Shown piece after piece: positions 56,129-64,000 of a stretch of 64,000 bases of DNA. The stretch spans positions 1 through 64,000 of the forward strand of contig CAMXCT020001750.1 in assembly GCA_947184155.2 (NCBI GenBank), read 5' to 3'. The notes beneath the pieces are model-generated. The model searched no databases and was not told where the DNA came from. It saw only the letters and a program-made list of their open reading frames with translations. Within the stretch, counting starts at the first letter, position 1. Each line of letters starts with the position of its first letter. This DNA is from Cladocopium goreaui (Eukaryota; Sar; Dinophyceae; Suessiales; Symbiodiniaceae). Made by a program: the position numbers and the translations under genes.

Positions 56129-56233
56129 TACCCTCCAGTAAATTAACATAGACCCTGGCAGATAGGGGTTGGAAGACTAGTTTCCATTAAAAATTGGTGA
56201 TTTTCAGGGTCTATGTGAATTTACCAGGGGGTA
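56129..56233. mobile_element. Family B2 element
   Basis: TACCCTCCAGTAAATTAACA opposite GAATTTACCAGGGGGTA, inner arms ATAGACCCTG and CAGGGTCTAT. Confidence 0.85.
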
Positions 56234-56705
56234 CTTGAAGACTAAAACCATAAAATTGGAACCTTGTAGGGATCTTTTTTTTTAATTATTTTTTTTGATG
56301 CCAACTGATCAGAGCGATTTTTTTGGCAGCTTTCCAACTCTAGGAAAACTGCGCTGAATACAGAATTTCCCAGTACCATCAATAAGACACATCCAGTGAA
56401 TCATGACAGGCACATTCCCAACCTGCAAAAAAACAATCGCAAATGTGAAGAGAAGGTACAGTTATGGTCATTTATTAGTTATAACTGGTTATAAATTTAT
56501 AAATGGGATTATGCATTTTATACTGTAAATGGGGTTTTGTTAGTACTTATAACTGGCATTTCGGGCCATAACTGTAACGGAGCCCAAAAAAAACCAATCG
56601 ACTCCTGGTTCTGGTTGATCTCCAATGTGTTCACCGCGAACGAAGTTGCGTAGTGCACCCAGCATATATCACGTGTTGGTTAAAATCTCGATATTGAAAA
56701 TGATG

Positions 56706-56809
56706 TACCCTCTGGTAAACTAACATAACTATGGAAAATCATTTTTTAATGGGAAAATCAACTATTTCTATGGCAATGTTCAATAGCTATGTTAAATTAC
56801 CAGAGGGTA
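56706..56809. mobile_element. Family B element
   Basis: Both TACCCTCTGGTAAAC and TTACCAGAGGGTA intact. One of the best-preserved copies. A coding-like minus-strand frame just left of it (56590-56670, YATSFAVNTLEINQNQ) has no clear acceptor. Confidence 0.9.
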
Positions 56810-57113
56810 CATATTGTCCCTCATACACACGACTTTTTCATTCCACCGTGGGCTTTGAAAACTTTGAACCCAATCTCTAAGATAGACATCAAATAGAACA
56901 ACTTGTCTTTATCAAAACAATTTCTTTCTGTAAATTCCCAAAATAGAATAAATAGAACAACTATTTTTTTCCAACGTATCTTTACTTTTAAGCATGGATA
57001 AAAATCGTGTCCCAAAACTCAATTCCTCTGCTTTTAAAAATACGGCGCACCAATAGACGCACTTCTCATCAGGGCCAGTGATGGGGTCATCGCTCTTATC
57101 CTGGCGGGCTCGC

Positions 57114-57164
57114 AATAGCTCGGAGCTCGGCGACCTGGACCTGGAAAATATCGCGCTCAGCGAC
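57114..57164 (-). CDS. Candidate exon beside a family B fragment
   Basis: VAERDIFQVQVAELRAI after acceptor GTATACCAG, which directly follows the GAGGGTA end of a truncated B copy (57172-57240). GC donor ATT/GCGAGC. High third-position G/C. Confidence 0.45.
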
Positions 57165-57352
57165 CTGGTATACCCTCTGGTAAACATACAAAAAGCTAGT
57201 GAAAATGGTCATTTATAGTTGATTTACCCATGAAAAAAAATGGATACCCTGTGACCCTGTGGCTCAACTATGGTTTATTGATTATGGTAGATACAACGGT
57301 AGTTAATGGATGTTAATGGGGTTTATAAACCAACTTATAATGGAAGATAAGT

Positions 57353-57474
57353 TACCCTCTGGTAAACTAACAGTTTGCGAACTTGAAGCCATGACCATAG
57401 AAAGTTCGTTGATTTACCCAGCTATAAAATGGTGATTTTCCATAGTTTTTTGTACGTATGTTTATCAGAGGGTA
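57353..57474. mobile_element. Family B element, reverse orientation
   Basis: TACCCTCTGGTAAACTAAC to GTTTATCAGAGGGTAA. A family D fragment (57245-57345) fills the gap to the truncated B copy on its left. Confidence 0.85.
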
Positions 57475-57675
57475 AGTACACCTTGTCATTTTTTTGATTG
57501 TGGATAAAGGGTATGGATCGGGGCTATGGATCGCCTGTGGGTCTGGGGTATCTATCGAGGCGTAAGATTTATGTTTGTTGGTTTATGAACCTACTAACAT
57601 CATCTAGATATATATAGATATATCAACCGTAAAGCATGGTGAGTCTAGTTTATAAATCAAGTTACCATAATTTAG

Positions 57676-57773
57676 CTGGTTGGTGGTTTTAACCATCTTG
57701 AAAAATATTAGTCAATGGGAAGGATTATCCCATATATTATGGAAAATAAAAAATGTTTGAAACCACCAACCAG
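57676..57773 (+). mobile_element. Family A element, target duplication TTAG
   Basis: TTAG on both sides, ends intact. Confidence 0.9.
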
Positions 57774-57977
57774 TTAGCTACAAGTATCTAGGGAGCCACT
57801 TCTTGCAGAATTGTAACCTCATTGGTACCGTTGGGACTGGTATAAGGAAGCTGCTTGGTTGACCAGCGCTTTCAGCGCCCAAAACAGATAAAACAGAGGA
57901 CAGGGGATGAAAAAATGTCCAACTGGCACTTGAAGGGACTCAATTTTCGGCCGATTTGAAAGATATTAGGATGATAC

Positions 57978-58107
57978 GAAGTGAGGCCCCCGTTTACGAA
58001 CGCTAAGTTGGTGAACATAACTCCAATTTCACTATGGTTTATGGTACTTATAACTATAGTTACTGGGGCTTATAAACCAACTTATAACTGGGGGGCCTCA
58101 CATTGTA
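57978..58107 (+). mobile_element. Family D element
   Basis: GAAGTGAGGCCCCC to GGGGGGCCTCACATTG, with the full core GCTAAGTTGGTGAACATAAC to AAACCAACTTATAACTGG. Confidence 0.85.
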
Positions 58108-58244
58108 TTTATGTGAAACAGTGCAACCTTTGCTTTGATACAACCCTATTCGAACATCTTCGAACTGCCACAAGGGCCACATAGACCAACCATTGGACCA
58201 ACTTCAGACTTCAGGCTCCACCCAGTGGGTGTACCATCCGCTAC

Positions 58245-58297
58245 CATGACTGGCTGGATTAGCCATGTGCAGATCTTCCGATAACATCCGATGCAGA
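58245..58297 (-). CDS. Candidate exon, unknown protein
   Basis: LHRMLSEDLHMANPASH between CCCGAAG and CATG/GTAGCG. Another frame downstream (LVQWLVYVALVAVRRC, 58175-58235) could be a membrane segment exon but lacks a firm donor. At 58447-58605 both strands are open and no choice was made. Confidence 0.35.
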
Positions 58298-58895
58298 CTT
58301 CGGGGATTTCCCAGTCATGATCATCATGTTCCATTCAAGTCTTCAAAGATCTTCAATAAACTGGTGGAACTGGGAACCTAAATGAGATTTGAAGCTAGGA
58401 CAAAGTCCAGAAAAAACATGTCAAACAAGGGCTGAGTAGCTGGCAAATGGGACCATTTCTCGCAGGAACCTCTCGGCGCCCGACTGAACCGTCATCCACT
58501 GGGCCACCGCGCAGTTCCTTTCGCCAGTTGCATCAACACTTCCTGCGAAAGGCCCGTCCAATGGAAGAATTTTTGGGGGGTTCAACACCGGGGTATTTCA
58601 GATCCACAGATTCCTCAGGATATATATATATATATCATATTATCATATCATATATATATAATATTATCATATATATATAATCATATATGTAATATTATCT
58701 TTACGATTATAAATAATATCACATATAATCATAAATATAGTATTATATATATATATATTATAATAGAAATAAATACATAAATTCAACTAAATAATACTAA
58801 ATAGTTGTACAATGACATTTCATCGCAAGAAAGGGATTCTCCGTTGCCATTCTTCCTGCCCAGCTGTGGACTCCAGACAATTGGACTCCAATCAG

Positions 58896-59007
58896 CTTAC
58901 TGGTGCTAAACGTAGGGAATTTTCGGGAATGATCCACTGGCTAACTATCAATAATCCCAGCAACCAACAGCAACCCATCCAGCAACCCTACGTTTAGCAC
59001 CAGTAAG
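58896..59007. repeat. Perfect 22-bp inverted repeat, 68-bp spacer
   Basis: CTTACTGGTGCTAAACGTAG, then GG, at 58896-58917 is exactly complementary to 58986-59007. The ends do not match families A-G. Confidence 0.85.
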
Positions 59008-59766
59008 AATCACCAATGTGAAAAACATGAATTGTCTTTAAGGCTTCTACAAGGAAAGAAATCACTTAAGTTTGCGGGTCCTATTTGGCATTTCTATCGC
59101 AGAAAGCTCCAGGAGGTTTTCAAACGGGAAATCATTCAGTTCGGGGATCACCAATCACCATCTTCAGCCGTATCCTCGTCAGGCTTCAAACGGAAAAAAT
59201 ATGCTGGGATACGTGGCCTTAAAACTATTGAAAGCAACACATATCTGCAATCCAAACAATCCAATCCAATCCAAATATCTGCAACTTGGCAGAACAGAAC
59301 AGTGACCAGCCCATCCAACAAGTGGCCACTAGCGGCCCATTTTTTGGACCTCTAATTGCGCAGAGGTGGTGAAGAACTCTTTGGCACGAGGATGTGCATA
59401 CCTCGACTGGCAATGTCCTGTTCGACTGCTCTCTGTGTACATTCTCTGATACCCATCCCGATTTTTTCCGGGGGAACAATAAAAATACCAACGATTTTGG
59501 TGTTCAATAGTGCATTATACTTTTGTTACACCAATTTCATCCAATTTCTCGTCTCGTGAAACAAGCACTGTGAGTAATTCATTTAATGTTAGAAGCTGTT
59601 CTTCGGTTGATGTTGGGTATTTTGATGAAACACCTCACCAGGCGAGCTTGGTTGCAACTGATCTTTGGCCCGGAACCAACCTTGTGCGATTGCTTCAAAT
59701 TTTGGGGAAATATTGGAGTTCTAATACACCATCCAATGGTGTAGGAATGTTCAAGCCATATCTCTA

Positions 59767-59863
59767 CTGCTTGGTGGTTGAGCCCTACCCCTCTGAAAAA
59801 TATGAGTTCGTCAGTTGGGATTATGACAGTCCCAATATTATTGGAAAATAAACCACCAACCAG
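59767..59863 (+). mobile_element. Family A element, CTGCTTGG variant
   Basis: CTCTA precedes and follows the element. It shares the CTGCTTGGTGGTTGAGCCC start with the copy at 32443. Long ORFs over 59032-59941 on both strands lack consistent splice sites. Confidence 0.8.
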
Positions 59864-60017
59864 CTCTAAATAGTGTTGAATCACAAGTTGTGATTTTTCA
59901 GCTCTCGTGCCACAGCAATATGAAAACCAGCGTGGTTGCACTTCACACTATACTATGATGTCCCTGGAACCATTTGCATCCAGCCACCAAGCATCCTCCG
60001 GCAAAAATCTTCCAAAC

Positions 60018-60160
60018 ATCAATGGCCATGCAACAGGAACCGATAAAAATTGGAGGTACCGATTCCATATATTTTTGGCCTAAATTTCAGGGAATATCAC
60101 AATTCATATGGCCTAACATATGGTAACTACTAACGTACCTCCCATGTATTGGATCCATAA
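60018..60160 (-). mobile_element. Family E element, diverged, plus B relic
   Basis: ATCAATGGCCATGCAACAGG to TTGGATCCATAAAT, in the orientation of the 54749 copy. A decayed B-like palindrome (ACCATCTGGTTATGAC, mirrored by GTCATAACCAGGTTGGGT) follows at 60166-60302. Confidence 0.7.
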
Positions 60161-60379
60161 ATTTACCATCTGGTTATGACTAACAGTTCGCCATGGAAAG
60201 ATCCACCCATTTTAAGTTCGGTAAACCATCTATAAACCGATTAGGGCCATGGATACATACCATGGCGAACGGTGAATGTCATGTCATAACCAGGTTGGGT
60301 ATATCATAGTTATAATGACTTGGATTCCGGGGTACCCCTTAGGAAACCTCCATATTCTTTAGACCTAGATCCACATGAC

Positions 60380-60465
60380 TTCCCCCGGAGGATCGGAGGG
60401 TCACTGGCTCCAATGCTCCACAATTTGCTTCCTTGGAGCGCCGTGACTCGCTGACTTGGGGTTTG
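60380..60465 (-). CDS. Candidate exon, unknown protein
   Basis: KPQVSESRRSKEANCGALEP, then VTLRSSGG, between CCACCATAG and GGAA/GTCATG. Polar, perhaps disordered. Confidence 0.45.
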
Positions 60466-60718
60466 CTATGGTGGCGATGGAAATGGTAAAGAAAAAGACG
60501 TTGTTAAAAGCTTCGGTATGACCATGGTATGGATATGTTTGGATACATCATATATATCATATATGTATCATATATACATATATACACAGATATACACAGT
60601 ATATATATATGTTTATAAATATATCTACATGTGTCATTTTTTCTCAACCCATGGATTCCAGATTAAAATCGTTGGGCGGTTCCATTGACGTGCTTGGAGA
60701 GTCAGATCTATAGATAGT

Positions 60719-60872
60719 GCAAGGTGGTGCCCCCGGCAGTTAAGTGAACGTTGGTTTATACACCATAGTAAATATAGATATATCTACCAAATATCTACCA
60801 AAAACCATAGTTTGTTTTTGAGTTATAATTATAAAAAATAAGTTAGCTAACGAACTGGGGCACCACCTTGTG
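60719..60872 (-). mobile_element. Family D element, reverse orientation
   Basis: GCAAGGTGGTGCCCCC to GGGGCACCACCTTG. The core runs GTTGGTTTATA first and TTAGCTAAC last, the reverse of most copies. Confidence 0.8.
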
Positions 60873-61322
60873 TATTGTGTCATATTGTGTCTTAGATTGG
60901 GAACAAACTCAGAATATGATGGTTACCCCTTTATGATCCTTTTATGAATAACCACTTGGTGATCCAGTCCGGGTCAGCAAAAAGTAATTGCCTGGGGCAC
61001 GAAAAACTTAGATAACTGGGATCCCAGAGATCGGTATAAAAAGCTTCATAAAGTAATAATACTAAACTATCATATAGATAATTAGTAGAATATGTTCTAA
61101 TTCTTGAATAATTAGTATATAATAATTCATATAATATTCATTAGTGATATAGTATCATAATTATATAATTTCATACTATATCTATAGATATGATATCTAT
61201 TATCTATCCTTATCTTATTTTAGTTCTTATGTTGGTCACTTCTGCGCATCTCTCAGAGACTGACTTTATAGAACAGGCTTCATCACAGGTGTCTGGCTAC
61301 TGGAGGAAACTTATGAACTCAC

Positions 61323-61371
61323 CAACTCCACATGCTCGGGGGCTTGAAAAATCAACTACGGGAAGGGCGCC
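61323..61371 (-). CDS. Candidate exon, unknown protein
   Basis: GALPVVDFSSPRACGV between CTGGCGAAG and a strong donor GTTG/GTGAGT. A D-like fragment (CTTACAACTGG on the minus strand) ends just before the acceptor. Confidence 0.45.
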
Positions 61372-61666
61372 CTTCGCCAGTTGTAAGTTGCTTTATAACC
61401 CCATCTAAGTATCATCTCTACAGAAATATACACCATAAATCTATATAAATCCAATTGATAGCCTAGTCATCAACTGATTAAAACACAAGATATTAAAGTC
61501 AGTCACTCATTCATGAAGTATGGTTTTACAAACAAATATCATACGATACGGCATCATGGCCTTATATATATATATTATAAACCAAATTACCCATATATAT
61601 GTATATTAATATATCCATATAATATCCATATATCCATATAATTAGATAAATTATCAATCCAATCCA

Positions 61667-61797
61667 TACAAAGTGGGGCCCCCTAGATAGCTAAGTTGGT
61701 TTATAACTCCAATAACTATGGTTTTATGGTACGCAAATAACTATAGTTACTGGGGCTTATAAACCAACAAACATCACTGAGGGGGCCCCACATTGTA
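61667..61797 (+). mobile_element. Family D element
   Basis: TACAAAGTGGGGCCCC to GGGGCCCCACATTGTA, full core. Confidence 0.85.
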
Positions 61798-61878
61798 TAA
61801 ATATCCTTAAATTTCCATATACACCCCATCATTTAAGGGGGCTCATTCAGAAAAACTCCGAAAACACTCAAGGCAAAC

Positions 61879-61958
61879 GGCTGAGCCGAGGTGCACTTCC
61901 TCATCATTTCGGCTGTGGAAGGCATTCATGTCCCGCTTAGAGACGGACTTTCTCTTGC
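61879..61958 (-). CDS. Exon with strong acceptor, unknown protein
   Basis: A long T/C tract and CCCCCAAG precede KRKSVSKRDMNAFHSRNDEE, then VHLGSA, to donor GCC/GTTTGC. The basic start could be a nuclear-localisation-like patch. Confidence 0.55.
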
Positions 61959-61989
61959 CTTGGGGGAAAAAAAAACAACTGGATGTAGG

Positions 61990-62132
61990 ATATGAATGGA
62001 ATATGAATGGAATATGAATGGAAAATGAATGGAATATGAATGGAATATGAATGGAATATGAATGGAATATGAATGGAATATGAATGGAATATGAATGGAA
62101 TATGAGTGGAATATGAGTGGAATATGAGCGAT
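61990..62132. repeat. 11-bp GAATATGAATG minisatellite
   Basis: About 13 units, the last three with GAGTG. A short related GGGATATGCAT run follows at 62360-62400. Confidence 0.95.
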
Positions 62133-63201
62133 ATAAATGCTACAAAAACGAGGGTTATATAATGGGTAGAAAAAGTGGTTATTAGCGAGTTATATTTTCA
62201 TGGAATAATACAATAGGGATATTTTTTGATATGAAAAAAACATGGATATCATCATGGGACATCAACCCCAATTTGCCAATTGGGCTTAGGAAAAGTGGGA
62301 CACCAATATCTGTCAATCTGTCACCAAAGGTGAACACCTTGGGAAAACAAATCTGGATGTAGTGGGATATGCATGGGATATGCATGGGATATACATGGAA
62401 TATCCGTGATATTAATGGAATATAGTGAGGATCTGCAGTAAGTATATAATGGAAAATGGGTATAATGGGGAAAAAGCAGGGTTGTTGTGGTAAACTTAGT
62501 ATCTAACAAGCTATCACAGCAGCATTTTGGAAATAGGGATTGTTTGTTCCTAGAGTTACACTATTATTCACCCAAAAACAGTCACTTAAGGTATCCGCCA
62601 GATGTAAGGTCCTTTTTATATCTTTTTATCATGTAATATTTAGTAATATATAATATGTATTTAGTAATATATAATATGGACAGTGGGAAGCCTCAACTAC
62701 AAGTTGCTTTATAGCCATACTATGAATACTGCAGTTGAATCTTCCATAATCCCGACAGCTCAACTCCATGAAATCCCATTCAACTACCATCACATCCCAC
62801 CGACTGTATGTTTGGGGAATATTTTTTCCAACAAGATGGCGTAGTAACAATGGGACTGTGGCTCCATTTTCGGCATGGTGCCTGCCAGATCAGCTAGCTA
62901 AGTAACTTTGATCAGAACTGGCAATGATAGGTGGGTAACAATGTTTTAAAAAAAATGGGAATATACACGTAGTAACAACATGGACTGGATATCATCAGTG
63001 CTTATAATCTATGTACCCAGTGTTTTTATGTGATGAGACCTGGTTTTATAATAGTAATTTGCTTCTATTGCACATGAACTGCCCAGTAGTTTCTAATAAT
63101 CGGTCTTATGGGTAAATATCTCGGGTTCGGTATGAACTGACCCTAAGGACATACATAACCATCCAGGTCAGAAATACTCGAATCTAATCAGAGTTCAATT
63201 G

Positions 63202-63321
63202 TACCCTCTGGTAAACATACAAAAAGCATCAAAAAGCTATGGAAAATCACCATAGAAATAGTGAGTTTTCCCATGAACAATGGTGATTTTCCATAGTTAT
63301 GTAAACATTTACCAGAGGGTA
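63202..63321. mobile_element. Family B element
   Basis: TACCCTCTGGTAAACATAC to ATTTACCAGAGGGTA, with a small AGCATCAAAA duplication in the left arm. Confidence 0.9.
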
Positions 63322-63731
63322 GTATGCATAATATACTGAAAACCCAGTCGTATGGCCTGTGCAACCTACCTCTCCACATTTCACCGTAAAAAAACTGGGA
63401 CTCCGACTGTCTGCCTTCTTTTTCTTCTTATCCTGTTGGTGCTTGGGTGCCAATCACAGTGCCAGCGGGAGAGCATTAAAAAGCATTCTCCTGAAAGAAA
63501 TAAGCCATTAACAAATTCACCAACCAGTTTCACACTTTTTGTCCCTCACAAACACCATGTTTCACCAACATTTCTTCACTTCTGAAACATCAACATTGGT
63601 TCACTAACATTTCTTCACTTCAGAATGGTTCAGAATGCCTCAGAATGGGTTGTTTCCATGAGTTGTTTCACCAACATCTGAAGCATTCTGAACCAACCCA
63701 TGGACCCCCACGGCATCCCTGCGCAGCTGAC

Positions 63732-63801
63732 CTCATCCTTCTTGGAGCCGGAACTCGCAAAGGCGCCTCGGAGCTGTTTCCATTGGGAGCCCCGCGAAGG
63801 T
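63732..63801 (-). CDS. Candidate exon, unknown protein
   Basis: PSRGSQWKQLRGAFASSGSK, then KDE, between AACTCCCAG and GAG/GTCAGC. A plus-strand frame (HGIPAQLTSSFLEPELAK) is equally G/C-rich at third positions but has no splice pair. Confidence 0.45.
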
Positions 63802-63810
63802 CTGGGAGTT

Positions 63811-64000
63811 TGTCAAGCTTGAAAAATGATGGACTTCGTCAATGGGAAGGATGACATCCCATACCCATATGCAACCCATGGTGCTGGAAGATGAACACCT
63901 ACATTTACCCCAAAAATCGCCCAAATGTAGGTAAATATACCAGCACCATGGAGCATATGGGATATATGAAATGGAAAATAATCCATTCATGTTCCAGTCA
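63811..64000 (+). mobile_element. Family A element split by a family C element, cut by window end
   Basis: A-family core CTTGAAAAATGATGGACTTCG to GACATCCCATA, then a family C copy at 63866-63962 (GGTGCTGG mirrored by CCAGCACC, arms ACATTTACCCC), then the A-family right part GAAATGGAAAATAATCCATT. Confidence 0.75.

Noticed and set aside
1-64000. tRNA, rRNA or viral genes
   Set aside because: Looked for T-arm and A/B-box patterns, rRNA blocks and capsid, polymerase or reverse-transcriptase motifs by eye. None was convincing.

Overview
This is eukaryotic nuclear DNA, most likely from a dinoflagellate of the family Symbiodiniaceae. Four things point there. (1) A ubiquitin-like head joined to 22-residue FNIP-type repeats (FNQSLERVTLPSSLQSLSFG), a family very abundant in those algae. 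(2) Coding DNA cut into exons of about 30-120 bp that keep frame only if GA-AG and GC-AG introns are allowed beside GT-AG. (3) A composite 1.4-kb dispersed repeat at 51.5-52.9 kb whose translations I recall from predicted Symbiodinium proteins. (4) Introns packed with short inverted-repeat elements. There is no bacterial-style gene, and I see no rRNA, tRNA or CRISPR.

Layout. From 23.05 kb down to about 1.05 kb, minus strand, lies a pepsin-like (A1) aspartic protease gene in at least 12-14 exons: signal peptide 22.97-23.05, propeptide 20.0-22.7, first catalytic region 18.2-19.5, flap 16.9, body 16.05-16.15 and 11.7-11.9, then exons at 10.7, 4.5 and 3.3 kb carrying the pre-catalytic strand, the second catalytic motif and what follows. 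One of its introns holds the damaged ubiquitin-like/FNIP gene (6.9-8.95 kb). Another holds a 227-bp tandem array and several minisatellites (12.5-15.9 kb). Facing it head to head at 23.26 kb is a probable plus-strand first exon.

From 24 to 64 kb nearly all convincing exons again read on the minus strand: an ankyrin-type gene around 30-32 kb, an EF-hand-like run at 40-43.5 kb, a phase-matched pair at 48.4-48.8 kb, and many isolated exons without a recognisable family. I cannot say how many genes these make.

At least seven families of short inverted-repeat elements (called A-G here) fill the introns. Family A (ends CTGGTTGGTGG/CCACCAACCAG) has about 23 copies, all in the same orientation. Family B (TACCCTCTGGTAA/TTACCAGAGGGTA) is a near-perfect palindrome with about 22 copies. 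Several copies of A, D and G start or stop exactly at predicted splice sites, and one D copy (11719-11845) looks like a complete intron. This introner-like behaviour is the most interesting signal in the window.

Exon boundaries were inferred by eye from reading frame, codon third positions and splice dinucleotides. No alignment was run.
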